From Winogradskyella sp. (GTDB taxonomy: Bacteria > Bacteroidota > Bacteroidia > Flavobacteriales > Flavobacteriaceae): a stretch of 57,088 nucleotides of DNA. Within the stretch, counting starts at the first letter, position 1. Each line of letters opens with the position of its first letter. Positions 36,204 to 45,004 of this stretch are shown one piece after another. The notes under the pieces are model-generated. The model was given only the letters and a program-made list of their open reading frames with translations. It was not told the DNA's origin and searched no databases. A program made the position numbers and the translations under genes. Location: NCBI GenBank assembly GCA_004211785.1, contig SHBX01000016.1, forward strand, positions 1-57,088. The letters are read 5' to 3'.

Positions 36204-37316
36204 TTGAATAAAAGCCAATCAACATATAAGTTCATTTTATCAGGCGGCGGTACAGGCGGACACATTTATCCTGCAATAGCAATTGCAAATGAATTGAAGT
36301 CACGTTTCCCTAGTGCTGAATTTCTGTTCGTTGGTGCAAAAGATCGCATGGAAATGGAGAAAGTCCCACAAGCGGGATTTAAAATCGAAGGGCTTTGGAT
36401 TTCAGGGATTCAACGAAAGTTAACTTTGAAAAATTTGATATTTCCTTTTAAGCTAATGTCAAGCCTATTGAAATCAAGACGAATTATTAGCAAGTTCAAG
36501 CCCAATACAGTTATAGGGACAGGTGGTTTCGCCAGCGGACCTTTGTTGCAGGTTGCTAATTCGAAAGGAATTCCAACACTTATTCAAGAGCAGAATTCTT
36601 ATCCAGGAATCACAAATAAATTACTGAGTAAAAAAGCTAATAGTATTTGCGTGGCTTATGAAGGCTTAGAGCGTTTCTTTCCAAAAGATAAGATTGTTTT
36701 AACCGGAAATCCAATCCGAAAGGATTTAATAGAAATTGAAAGTAAAAAAACTTCAGCTTTAAGTGAATTCAATTTAGATAAAGATAAAATTACACTTCTA
36801 GTTTTAGGTGGAAGTTTAGGTGCGAGACGCGTAAATCAATTGATTGAAAGCAAGTTGGACTTTTTCAAAAACCGTGATGTACAACTGATTTGGCAATGTG
36901 GGAAATTGTATCAAGATCAATACAGTAAATACAACGCGAATGATGATGTGCAAGTCCATGCATTTCTAAACACTATGGATTTAGCATATGCGGCGGCAGA
37001 TATTATTATATCAAGAGCTGGAGCAAGTTCGGTTTCTGAGCTTTGTGTGGTTGGCAAACCAGTGATTTTTATTCCTTCACCAAATGTTGCGGAAGATCAT
37101 CAGACCAAAAATGCACAAGCAATAGTAGGTAAAAATGCTGCGGTTTTGGTAAAAGAATCTCAGCTCAAAACTAATTTTAATAACACTTTTGAGGAGCTTT
37201 TAAAATCTGAAGACACTAGAAATAACCTAGGACATAATATTAAAGAATTAGCATTAGTAAATGCAACAAAAGATATAGTAGACGAAGTAGAAAAGCTTTT
37301 GAAATTAGATGAATAA
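36204..37316 (+). CDS. murG: Lipid II synthase, GlcNAc transferase MurG
   Basis: MurG transfers GlcNAc from UDP-GlcNAc to lipid I at the inner face of the inner membrane. The 370-aa GT-B protein has the [16 protein letters not shown] loop near the N-terminus, [36 protein letters not shown] and the donor-binding [18 protein letters not shown]. The start is TTG at 36204, four bases after ftsW. Its 3' end overlaps murC by eight bases. Confidence 0.97.
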   Translation: MNKSQSTYKFILSGGGTGGHIYPAIAIANELKSRFPSAEFLFVGAKDRMEMEKVPQAGFKIEGLWISGIQRKLTLKNLIFPFKLMSSLLKSRRIISKFKPNTVIGTGGFASGPLLQVANSKGIPTLIQEQNSYPGITNKLLSKKANSICVAYEGLERFFPKDKIVLTGNPIRKDLIEIESKKTSALSEFNLDKDKITLLVLGGSLGARRVNQLIESKLDFFKNRDVQLIWQCGKLYQDQYSKYNANDDVQVHAFLNTMDLAYAAADIIISRAGASSVSELCVVGKPVIFIPSPNVAEDHQTKNAQAIVGKNAAVLVKESQLKTNFNNTFEELLKSEDTRNNLGHNIKELALVNATKDIVDEVEKLLKLDE

Positions 37317-38655
37317 TAAGAAAAACATTTATTTCATAGGAATTGGCGGTATAGGCATGAGTGCTTTGGCGCGCTATTTTGTGGCTAATGGAAATAAGGT
37401 TGCTGGTTATGACAAAACACCTTCAGAGATTACTAAGGCTTTAGAAGATTTAGGTGTAGCTATTCATTTTGAAGATGATACAAATGCTATTTCTGATGAA
37501 TACAAAAACAACTTATCTACTTTAGTTGTTTACACACCTGCTATTCCAAATTCGCATTCGGAATTCAATTATTTTTTGGATAACGATTTTGAAGTTAAGA
37601 AGCGTTCTGAAGTTCTTGGTGATATTACTGAAAACACATTTTGCTTCGCAGTTGCTGGTACTCACGGTAAGACGACGACGACGAGTATACTTGGACATTT
37701 ACTGAATGAATGTAATGTAGACATGACCGCTTTTTTAGGTGGTATTAGTGAAAACTACAACTCGAATCTTATTGTAAACGGTACAGAAGTAACAGCTGTA
37801 GAAGCTGATGAGTTTGACCGTTCGTTTTTAACACTTTCTCCAGATTACGCCTGTATTACATCAATGGACGCAGACCATTTAGATATATATGGAGATGCTT
37901 CTGAATTAACGAAGTCATTTGAGGATTTTACAAAAAAAATAAAACCTAATGGAAAGCTGTTTGTTAGAAATGGTTTGCCAATTGCAGGAATAACATACGG
38001 TGTTGAAGATAATTCAGACTATACCGCACAAAATATTAGAATAGAAAAAGGCACTTACATTTTCGATGTAAAAACACCAAAAACTGTTCTAGAAGATTTC
38101 AGATTTAACCTACCCGGTAGACATAATTTGTCTAATGCATTGATAGCATTGGCGATGTCTGTAGAATACGGTCTCCCTCGACCACAGCTCGCCAAAGCTT
38201 TAGCATCTTATGCAGGTGTAAAGCGTAGATTTACCTACCAAATTAAGACTGATGATTTAGTGTTTATTGATGATTATGCACATCATCCTGAAGAAATTAA
38301 TGCTGTGCATCAAGCTGTGAGAGAAATGTATCCAAACGAAAAAGTTTTGGCAGTATTTCAACCACATCTATTCTCAAGAACTAAAGATTTTGCAGATGAG
38401 TTTGCAGAAGCCTTATCTCAATTTGATGAGGTGATACTATTGGATATTTATCCAGCAAGAGAGTTGCCTATCGAAGGTGTAAATTCTTCATGGTTATTAG
38501 ATAAGATCTCAAACCCAAACAAAACATTAACTAGCAAAATGCAGCTAGTGAAGAATATAAAATTGAGCTCGGCTAAGGTTATTTTAACCATAGGAGCTGG
38601 AGATATTGGTGAAGAAGTAAAAACAATTAAAGAAGCGTTGAGTATTGCGAGTTAA
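37309..38655 (+). CDS. murC: UDP-MurNAc:L-alanine ligase
   Basis: The 448-aa cytoplasmic ligase adds the first stem-peptide residue, L-alanine. It begins with the UDP-binding [15 protein letters not shown]. The ATP loop is [26 protein letters not shown] follows, the third domain has [14 protein letters not shown], and [13 protein letters not shown] comes later. Length and order are normal. It overlaps murG by eight bases and ftsQ by 11 bases, showing tight coupling. Confidence 0.97.
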   Translation: MNNKKNIYFIGIGGIGMSALARYFVANGNKVAGYDKTPSEITKALEDLGVAIHFEDDTNAISDEYKNNLSTLVVYTPAIPNSHSEFNYFLDNDFEVKKRSEVLGDITENTFCFAVAGTHGKTTTTSILGHLLNECNVDMTAFLGGISENYNSNLIVNGTEVTAVEADEFDRSFLTLSPDYACITSMDADHLDIYGDASELTKSFEDFTKKIKPNGKLFVRNGLPIAGITYGVEDNSDYTAQNIRIEKGTYIFDVKTPKTVLEDFRFNLPGRHNLSNALIALAMSVEYGLPRPQLAKALASYAGVKRRFTYQIKTDDLVFIDDYAHHPEEINAVHQAVREMYPNEKVLAVFQPHLFSRTKDFADEFAEALSQFDEVILLDIYPARELPIEGVNSSWLLDKISNPNKTLTSKMQLVKNIKLSSAKVILTIGAGDIGEEVKTIKEALSIAS

Positions 38656-39364
38656 TTACGGCTATATAAAAGTATTGGTTTTACTAATGTTAGTAGGATT
38701 TTTGTATGCGTTTACAAATGCCAGAAACAAGGCCAGAATTATCGCTAATCCTAATGTAGAATTTGTTGGTTCTGATAATCTATTTCTTACGCAAGACAAT
38801 GTTAGTAAATTGTTAATACAAAATCCGAGTGGTCTTAATAACGAGAACAAAGATATTATAGATTTGAATGAATTAGAATCTGCCCTAAATTCTAATCCAA
38901 TGGTTAAAAATGCTGAGGTCTTTATGTCCGTAAACGGTGAGCTTTCAGCAGAAATCGAACAAAAAAGACCTATTGCCAGAGTGCATACAAACGCTTCATA
39001 TTATGTAGATGATGAAGGGTCTTATATGCCTTTGTCAGCAAATTATTCAGCGAGAGTGCCGCTTGTAACAGGCACGGTTTATAAAACCATGCTAGATAAA
39101 ATATACAAAATCGCTAGAGTTGTAGACGAAGACGAATTTTTAAAACAGCATGTTATTGAAATCTGTCAAGATGCAAATCAAAACATAAGTCTAAGATTGC
39201 GTAAATACGATTTTAGCATAAAAATTGGTAGCCTAAACAAGCTCCAAAAGAAGATAAGTAATTTTAAAGCTTTTTATAAAAAAGCCATAAACGATAAGAC
39301 AATAAACACGTATAGTAGTGTAAACTTAAGGTTTGATAACCAAGTGATATGTACCAAAAAATAG
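38645..39364 (+). CDS. ftsQ: Cell-division protein FtsQ
   Basis: The 239-aa bitopic protein has one N-terminal helix (about 8-24) and a periplasmic body. That body contains a POTRA-like stretch (about 32-105, with ALNSNPMVKNAEVFMSVNG in part) and a beta domain. It recruits FtsL/FtsB and regulates FtsWI. The start is TTG at 38645, inside the end of murC. Position between murC and ftsA supports the name strongly. Sequence conservation alone is low. Confidence 0.9.
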   Translation: MRVNYGYIKVLVLLMLVGFLYAFTNARNKARIIANPNVEFVGSDNLFLTQDNVSKLLIQNPSGLNNENKDIIDLNELESALNSNPMVKNAEVFMSVNGELSAEIEQKRPIARVHTNASYYVDDEGSYMPLSANYSARVPLVTGTVYKTMLDKIYKIARVVDEDEFLKQHVIEICQDANQNISLRLRKYDFSIKIGSLNKLQKKISNFKAFYKKAINDKTINTYSSVNLRFDNQVICTKK

Positions 39365-39367
39365 ACT

Positions 39368-40690
39368 ATGGAAGAGCATAATATTTCGGTAGGATTAGAT
39401 ATAGGAACCACAAAAATTGTGGCTATGATAGGTCGTAAAAATGAATATGGAAAAGTTGAAATTTTAGGCGTTGGTAAATCTAAAAGCTTAGGTGTACATC
39501 GTGGCGTTGTAAATAATATTACTCAAACAATTCAGTCCATTCAGCAAGCTGTTCAAGAAGCCGAGGCCACTGCTTCTGAAAAAATATCTGAAGTTACTGT
39601 TGGTATTGCGGGACAACATATTAGGAGTTTGCAACATAGTGATTACATCACTAGAGCTAATTCAGAATTGGTAATTGATGAGGCAGACATTGATAGACTG
39701 ATTAATCAAGTTCACAAATTAGTAATGCTTCCAGGAGAAGAAATTATCCATGTGTTACCACAAGAATTTAAGGTTGATGGTCAAGCCGAAATCAAAGAGC
39801 CAATAGGTATGTATGGAGGCAGACTTGAAGCAAATTTCCATGTAGTTGTCGGCCAGGTATCTTCAATAAGAAATATTGGGCGTTGTGTAAAAAGCTCAGA
39901 TTTAGAATTAGAAGGTATAACGCTTGAGCCTTTAGCTTCAGCTAATGCAGTATTGAGTCAAGAAGAAAAAGAAGCTGGTGTAGCGTTGATTGATATAGGT
40001 GGTGGAACAACAGATTTGGCAGTTTTCAAAGATGGTATTATTCGCCATACAGCAGTAATTCCTTTTGGTGGTAATGTAATTACAGAAGACATTAAGGAAG
40101 GCTGTTCAATTATAGAAAAGCAGGCCGAACTATTAAAGATGAAGTTCGGTTCAGCTTGGCCGGGAGAAAATAAAGACAATGAAATTGTTTCTATTCCAGG
40201 TTTAAGAGGTCGTGACCCAAAGGAGATTACGTTGAAGAACTTGTCTAAGATTATTCATGCCAGAGTTGTGGAGATTGTTGAGCAGGTTTATGTAGAAATC
40301 AAAAACTACGGACACGAAGAGCAAAAGAAAAAGCTAATTGCTGGTATTGTTTTAACAGGTGGCGGAAGTCAACTAAAACACTTAAAGCAATTAGTAGAGT
40401 ATATCACAGGAATGGATACTAGAATTGGTTATCCTAATGAGCATTTAGCAGGCGGAAGCGATGAAGAAATTGCAAGCCCATTATTTGCAACTGCTGTTGG
40501 TTTGGTTATGGATGGCTTAAAGCGTCAAGATCGAAGAATGGCAGAAGAAGCAGATGAAGAAACTGTAAACGAAAATGAAGCTACTGAAGATGAAATAAAA
40601 GAAGTTGTCAATGAAGTACAAAAAGAACGTCGTTCGTTTTTAGATAAACTAACTGAGCGAGTAAAGGACTTTTTAGATAACGCCGAGTAA
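39368..40690 (+). CDS. ftsA: Cell-division actin-like protein FtsA
   Basis: FtsA tethers FtsZ filaments to the inner membrane. The 440-aa actin-fold protein starts with SVGLDIGTTKIVAMIG (phosphate-1). The 1C subdomain (SHS2/FtsA type) holds the PLGVHRG-like and QHIRSLQHSDYITR region. Phosphate-2 is ALIDIGGGTTDLAVF and the adenosine motif is GIVLTGGGSQLKHL. An acidic linker leads to a C-terminal amphipathic helix (FLDKLTERVKDFLDNAE) that acts as membrane anchor. FtsZ follows after 55 bases. Confidence 0.97.
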   Translation: MEEHNISVGLDIGTTKIVAMIGRKNEYGKVEILGVGKSKSLGVHRGVVNNITQTIQSIQQAVQEAEATASEKISEVTVGIAGQHIRSLQHSDYITRANSELVIDEADIDRLINQVHKLVMLPGEEIIHVLPQEFKVDGQAEIKEPIGMYGGRLEANFHVVVGQVSSIRNIGRCVKSSDLELEGITLEPLASANAVLSQEEKEAGVALIDIGGGTTDLAVFKDGIIRHTAVIPFGGNVITEDIKEGCSIIEKQAELLKMKFGSAWPGENKDNEIVSIPGLRGRDPKEITLKNLSKIIHARVVEIVEQVYVEIKNYGHEEQKKKLIAGIVLTGGGSQLKHLKQLVEYITGMDTRIGYPNEHLAGGSDEEIASPLFATAVGLVMDGLKRQDRRMAEEADEETVNENEATEDEIKEVVNEVQKERRSFLDKLTERVKDFLDNAE

Positions 40691-40745
40691 ATAAAAATTA
40701 TAATTAATCAATCCAAAAAATATAAAACCCCATAACAAAGTTAAT

Positions 40746-42665
40746 ATGAGCAACAGCAACGAATTTGGGAATATAGCCTTCGACTTACCAAAAAATCAAT
40801 CCAATGTTATTAAAGTCATTGGTGTTGGTGGTGGTGGAAGCAATGCCATAAATCATATGTTTCAACAAGGCATCAAAGGTGTAGATTTCGTTATCTGCAA
40901 TACTGATGCTCAAGCCCTCCAAAATAGTGGTGTACCAAACAAGATTCAGTTAGGTGTGCACCTTACAGAAGGACTTGGTGCAGGTGCAAATCCAGATGTT
41001 GGAGAGCAATCTGCAGTTGAGAGTTTAGAAGACATCAGACGCATGCTAGATACCAATACAAAAATGGTGTTTATCACTGCAGGAATGGGTGGCGGAACTG
41101 GTACTGGAGCTGCGCCAATCATTGCAAAAATGGCACGTGAGTTAGATATCCTAACCGTTGGTATTGTTACAATGCCATTTCAGTTCGAAGGAAAAATGCG
41201 TAACGAGCAAGCTCATCGAGGTGTTGAAAAGCTTAGAGAACATGTAGATTCTCTAATTGTAATAAATAATAATAAGCTTCGTGAGGTTTATGGTAATCTT
41301 GGTTTTAAAGCCGGATTCTCAAAAGCAGATGAAGTATTATCTACAGCTTCAAGAGGAATTGCCGAAGTTATAACACACCACTACACACAAAATATTGATT
41401 TACGTGATGCAAAAACAGTATTAAGTAAAAGTGGTACTGCAATTATGGGTTCTGCTACGGCTTCTGGTCAGACAAGAGCTCAAGAGGCTATTATGAAAGC
41501 TTTAGACTCTCCATTATTAAACGATAATAAAATTACTGGAGCTAAAAACGTATTGTTGCTTATCGTTTCTGGTTCTCAAGAAATTACTATCGATGAGATT
41601 GGAGAAATCAATGACCATATTCAAACTGAAGCAGGTCATGGTGCTAACATTATTATGGGTGTTGGCGAAGATGAATCTTTACAAGAATCTATCTCTGTAA
41701 CAATTATTGCAACTGGTTTTGATATTGATCAACAAAATGAGATTTCTAATACTGAAGCTAAAAAAGTTATTCATGCATTAGAAGAGGATTATAAAGAAGA
41801 AGTAGAAGTTCAAGGTGTTGAACCAGCTATTATTACTCCAGACATTGTTTTAGAGAAAGAAATTGAAACTCCAATTATACATACATTAACTGAAGATGAT
41901 TTTGAAAAAGAAACACCAGTTATTGAGAATGAACTGATAAAAACAACTGAAGCTATCAAGAACATCAACGTTATTTATGATGAGGTTTTAGATGCTATGC
42001 CAGTCACTGAAGAAGATTTTATAATTACTCCAATTCAACAAGTAGAAACTGAGGTTGAGGACGAAAAAGATGAAGAACAAATCACTTTAACTTTTGACTT
42101 GCCACTATCTCAATTCGATGGTGAAAAAATTGAAGAGCCAGAAACAAGTGATGAAAAAATGTTATTTCAACTTGAAGAAGAAGTAAAAGAAATAGATGTT
42201 ACAGACCCAATAGAGTTGATTTCTGTAACAGAAGTTAACGAAGAAGGAGAAAAACGTTATGCTTTAGATGATTTTTCAATTGCCGAAACAGAAACCTCTA
42301 CGCAAGCCAAAACAGAGAAAGAAGTAAAAGAAGAGATTGTTTTTGAAAAGAAAACATTACCTGCTGAAGAAGCAGATGAAGAAGTTTCAGGAGAAATAGA
42401 CCCAATGAATAGTCCAATTTCTGAAATCTTAAAAGCTAGAGCAGATGAGCGTCGTAAGAAGATGAAGGATTTTAACTATAAGTTTAATAATGCAAAAATT
42501 GACGAAATAGAAAAAGAACCTGCATACAAAAGACAAGGTGTAAATCTTGAGGATACCCAGCATTCTTCAGAAACTAATGCATCACGTACGTCTGTAGGAA
42601 CTGATGATAATGACGATATTCAATTAAGAAGTAATAATTCTTTTTTACATGATAATGTCGATTAA
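40746..42665 (+). CDS. ftsZ: Cell-division tubulin FtsZ with long acidic linker
   Basis: FtsZ polymerises into the Z ring and scaffolds septation. The GTPase domain (about 1-330) has GVGGGGSNAINHMF, the tubulin signature GGGTGTGAAPIIA and the catalytic T7 loop region LRDAKTVLSKSG. The protein is 639 aa, against 383 in E. coli. The difference is a Glu/Thr/Val-rich linker of about 280 residues between the polymerising domain and the C-terminal tail (ending LRSNNSFLHDNVD). Long acidic linkers are usual in Bacteroidota FtsZ. A terminator hairpin follows 38 bases after the stop and closes the cluster. Confidence 0.97.
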   Translation: MSNSNEFGNIAFDLPKNQSNVIKVIGVGGGGSNAINHMFQQGIKGVDFVICNTDAQALQNSGVPNKIQLGVHLTEGLGAGANPDVGEQSAVESLEDIRRMLDTNTKMVFITAGMGGGTGTGAAPIIAKMARELDILTVGIVTMPFQFEGKMRNEQAHRGVEKLREHVDSLIVINNNKLREVYGNLGFKAGFSKADEVLSTASRGIAEVITHHYTQNIDLRDAKTVLSKSGTAIMGSATASGQTRAQEAIMKALDSPLLNDNKITGAKNVLLLIVSGSQEITIDEIGEINDHIQTEAGHGANIIMGVGEDESLQESISVTIIATGFDIDQQNEISNTEAKKVIHALEEDYKEEVEVQGVEPAIITPDIVLEKEIETPIIHTLTEDDFEKETPVIENELIKTTEAIKNINVIYDEVLDAMPVTEEDFIITPIQQVETEVEDEKDEEQITLTFDLPLSQFDGEKIEEPETSDEKMLFQLEEEVKEIDVTDPIELISVTEVNEEGEKRYALDDFSIAETETSTQAKTEKEVKEEIVFEKKTLPAEEADEEVSGEIDPMNSPISEILKARADERRKKMKDFNYKFNNAKIDEIEKEPAYKRQGVNLEDTQHSSETNASRTSVGTDDNDDIQLRSNNSFLHDNVD

Positions 42666-42703
42666 TGGTTAATCTATTGAAGTACTAATTAAGTACATTT
42701 TTC

Positions 42704-42740
42704 AAACCCGAAAAGCCCCTCAGTTTTTCGGGTTTTTGTT
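42704..42740 (+). terminator. Terminator of the dcw cluster
   Basis: An 11-bp perfect stem (42704-42714 with 42725-42735, 10-nt loop) is followed by a T-rich tract, 38 bases after ftsZ. A small GTACT/AGTAC hairpin precedes it at about 42682-42696. Confidence 0.88.
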
Positions 42741-42783
42741 TTAATAGTTTAGTATCTTCGCAGTCCATATAAAGAAAAACATT

Positions 42784-43233
42784 ATGAGTTTACAAGCAGA
42801 GATAATGACCGCAATGAAGGCGGCAATGAAAGATAAAAATCAAACGGCTTTAGCAGCATTAAGAGCAATAAAATCTGAAATTTTATTAGCACAAACTTCT
42901 GGTGGTGATGGCGAATTAACTAATGATGATGAAATAAAAATCTTATCTAAATTAGTAAAGCAGCGTAAAGATAGTGCAGTTATTTTTTCTGAACAGAATA
43001 GAAATGACCTTGCGGAACCAGAATTAGCTCAAGCAGAAGTTATCAGTCAGTTTTTGCCAGAACAATTAGACGAAGCTGCGATAACAACTGTTGTTGAAAA
43101 AGCAATCGCTGATATTGGAGCAGCAGGTATGAAAGATATGGGAAAAGTTATGGGTATTGTTAATAAGCAATTGGCTGGACAAGCTGATGGTAAAACCATC
43201 TCTACTATTGTTAAGGCAAAACTAATATCATAA
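42784..43233 (+). CDS. GatB/YqeY domain protein
   Basis: The 149-aa protein is a stand-alone YqeY domain, the helical tail found on GatB and GlnRS where it contacts tRNA. Features include TALAALRAIKSEILLAQ, QRKDSAVIFSEQNR, the QFLPEQLDE motif, DMGKVMGIVNKQLAGQADGK (first half shown) and the terminal TISTIVKAKL. A role in tRNA-dependent amidation or tRNA binding is assumed from the family, not proven. It has its own transcription unit after the dcw terminator and is followed by a tRNA-Arg gene eight bases later. Confidence 0.9.
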   Translation: MSLQAEIMTAMKAAMKDKNQTALAALRAIKSEILLAQTSGGDGELTNDDEIKILSKLVKQRKDSAVIFSEQNRNDLAEPELAQAEVISQFLPEQLDEAAITTVVEKAIADIGAAGMKDMGKVMGIVNKQLAGQADGKTISTIVKAKLIS

Positions 43234-43240
43234 TATATTA

Positions 43241-43314
43241 GGCCACGTAGCTCAGCTGAATAGAGCACTGGATTTCGGCTCCAGCGGTCGCAGGTTTGAA
43301 TCCTGCCGTGGTCA
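43241..43314 (+). tRNA. tRNA-Arg (UCG) with A19-U56
   Basis: The 74-nt cloverleaf has acceptor GGCCACG/CGTGGTC (one G-T pair), D-stem GCTC/GAGC, anticodon stem CTGGA/TCCAG and loop TTTCGGC, so the anticodon is TCG, reading CGA. T-stem is GCAGG/CCTGC. No CCA is encoded. Position 19 (43259) is A, not G, and position 56 (43297) is T, not C. Both members of the otherwise near-universal G19-C56 tertiary pair have changed to a Watson-Crick A-U. The tRNA-Phe in this window keeps G19 and C56. Confidence 0.95.
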
Positions 43315-43325
43315 CGAATAAACAG

Positions 43326-43380
43326 AATAGCCTGAAAAATGTCTTAGCTTGCTTAAGTGTTTTTTAGGCTATTTTATTTT
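43326..43380 (+). terminator. Terminator of tRNA-Arg
   Basis: A 14-bp stem with one G-T pair (43326-43339 with 43360-43373) carries an inner hairpin (CTTA/TAAG around 43343-43357) and is followed by a T-rich tract. It begins 11 bases after the tRNA. Confidence 0.8.
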
Positions 43381-43471
43381 CAAACCATAACGCAAAGACA
43401 TCTAGCAATCTTGAACGGTTTCGATTTACTCAAAAGACTCTATATTTACAGATAAATAGCCCCAAAATCTT

Positions 43472-44296
43472 ATGACCAATTCTGGCCTAATTTTTAATAT
43501 CATTCTACTGATAATAATTGGTCTATTCGTATTAAGATTAGTTTATCGTTTTGTAGAGCAATACTATGCTGAATCCAAGAAGAAACCTTTAATACTAAAT
43601 TTTATTCTTTTTAAAAAAACCTTATCAAAAGAGCAAGTAAGAATTTTAGAAAAGCAATTCACATTTTATAGGAGATTATCTTATAAGGAGCAATTGCTTT
43701 TTAAGCATCGTGTGGCTAAGTTTATTAATAGTAAGAGTTTTTATGGAAGAGATGGTATAGAATTAACAGATGAGATAATAGTTTTAATATCTGCCACTGC
43801 TGTAAAATTAACTTTTGGGTTTAGAGATTATTCTATATCTATCTTAAAAACAATCTTAGTATATCCAGAAGCCTTTTATTCAAAAATAAATGACCAATTA
43901 CACAAAGGAGAGGTTAATCCTATGCTAGGTGTTTTAGCATTGTCATGGAAGGATTTTAAACACGGTTATGATATTGATAATGATAATTTAAATCTTGGCG
44001 TTCATGAGTTTGGTCATGCTATACATCTAAACAGTTTTAAGAATAATGATATTAGTTCTGTTATTTTTAGAGATGGTTTTAAAGCATTGAAAATGTATTT
44101 AAAAGAAAACCAAAATAAGAGGCAACAGTTGTTATCTATAAAGTATTTCAGAGAATATGCTTATACAAATGAATACGAATTTATGGCTGTTTTAATAGAA
44201 TGTTTTATTGAAACACCTCATGAGTTTAAATCAAAATTCCCAAAGATTTATAAGTATGTAAAGGAAATGCTCAACTTTAATTTCGCGAATTATTAA
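43472..44296 (+). CDS. MtfA-like zinc metallopeptidase (M90 type)
   Basis: The 274-aa protein has an N-terminal hydrophobic helix (about 7-25). A soluble alpha-helical domain follows with the zincin motif HEFGHAIH (HExxH) near residue 180, and a later Glu-rich segment EYEFMAVLIECFIETP that could supply the third zinc ligand. This layout matches MtfA/DUF980-type peptidases, related to the anthrax lethal factor fold; E. coli MtfA acts with Mlc on glucose-uptake control. The partner here is unknown. It is alone on its transcript, with TATATTTA at 43441-43448 as a near-consensus -7 box. Confidence 0.85.
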   Translation: MTNSGLIFNIILLIIIGLFVLRLVYRFVEQYYAESKKKPLILNFILFKKTLSKEQVRILEKQFTFYRRLSYKEQLLFKHRVAKFINSKSFYGRDGIELTDEIIVLISATAVKLTFGFRDYSISILKTILVYPEAFYSKINDQLHKGEVNPMLGVLALSWKDFKHGYDIDNDNLNLGVHEFGHAIHLNSFKNNDISSVIFRDGFKALKMYLKENQNKRQQLLSIKYFREYAYTNEYEFMAVLIECFIETPHEFKSKFPKIYKYVKEMLNFNFANY

Positions 44297-44348
44297 GATT
44301 ATTTAGTTCTTGATATTTTGACTCTTGTTCCTGATAAAAACCATTCCG

Positions 44349-44358
44349 TGACATAAAA
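44349..44358 (+). promoter_or_regulatory. TGACATAAAA element upstream of the 148-aa gene
   Basis: TGACATAAAA begins 93 nt before the start codon of the gene at 44442. A related TGATAAAAAC lies at 44332-44341. The element differs by one base from TGCCATAAAA at 47533, which begins 90 nt before the other orphan small gene. Both lie 53-55 nt upstream of a possible -7 box (TATATCTT at 44402 here). This fits a shared activator site, for which the LytTR regulator encoded between the two genes is the obvious candidate; binding is inferred. Confidence 0.4.
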
Positions 44359-44441
44359 ACGGATTTTTATTACATTTAATCGATAACTTATCAGATATTT
44401 CTATATCTTAGATAATTATTAACCCTTAAATCTTAAATATT

Positions 44442-44888
44442 ATGAGCGCAACAAATGACTTACCACCACCAGGAAGATTGATTAGTACTGGTTCTGTATC
44501 TTCCTTGACTATTAGTTTTCAATTTGGAACCGATTCTTCAGAAATTTTACCACCAATATCAAAAGTAAATTGGCAAGGTAGTATTGAAGGTGGTAATTTA
44601 AGTCTTGAAGTTTCTAATGTAGTTTTAATAGATTCAAATGCTGGAATTAATCAAGATAGTGTGAAAATTTATTGGAATGAAAGTCTGTTGTTACCAATAT
44701 TTTATATTGATTATGATGCTCCTAATAATCCGACAAATGATTATGTGGCTTACGAAATTAATTTTGCAATTGGTTATGGGGATCAAACAGAAAATTTAGC
44801 ACCAAGAGTTGAAACCATTTTGTGGGATGAAGACCCTAGAGGTTCAAGAGGAACAATAACAACGGTTCCGCCTCCTACAAATCCATAA
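44442..44888 (+). CDS. Unrecognised 148-aa protein
   Basis: I do not recognise this protein. It has no signal peptide or membrane segment, is acidic, and carries proline clusters at both ends (LPPPGR near the start and TVPPPTNP at the end). The middle is rich in Ser, Asn, Ile and Val with strand-like alternation, so a small beta-sandwich is plausible. The ATG follows a 145-bp intergenic region with a possible regulatory element. A strong terminator ends the gene 20 bases after its stop, so it is a single-gene transcript just before the kinase/LytTR pair. Confidence 0.7.
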   Translation: MSATNDLPPPGRLISTGSVSSLTISFQFGTDSSEILPPISKVNWQGSIEGGNLSLEVSNVVLIDSNAGINQDSVKIYWNESLLLPIFYIDYDAPNNPTNDYVAYEINFAIGYGDQTENLAPRVETILWDEDPRGSRGTITTVPPPTNP

Positions 44889-44908
44889 CTTATTCTATAA
44901 ACGTTTTT

Positions 44909-44953
44909 AGAAGACCTTTTACTTTATTTTGTAAAAAGGTCTTCTTTTTTTTT
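44909..44953 (+). terminator. Terminator of the 148-aa gene
   Basis: A perfect 12-bp stem (44909-44920 with 44934-44945, 13-nt loop) is followed by eight Ts. It separates the small gene from the histidine kinase gene, which starts only 32 bases further on. Confidence 0.9.
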
Positions 44954-44962
44954 AAAATAACT

Positions 44963-45004
44963 AAATTGTACTTAAAACTATTTTATGAGTTTTAAGTACA
45001 ATTT
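44963..45004 (+). promoter_or_regulatory. 17-bp hairpin enclosing the kinase start codon
   Basis: A perfect inverted repeat pairs 44963-44979 with 44988-45004 and leaves an 8-nt loop, ATTTTATG. The loop ends with the kinase ATG (44985-44987). A T-rich tract follows the second arm (TTATTTTTTG). In RNA this hairpin would cover the translation-initiation region, or act as a terminator-like attenuator over the first codons. As DNA it could equally be a protein-binding palindrome. Confidence 0.75.
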
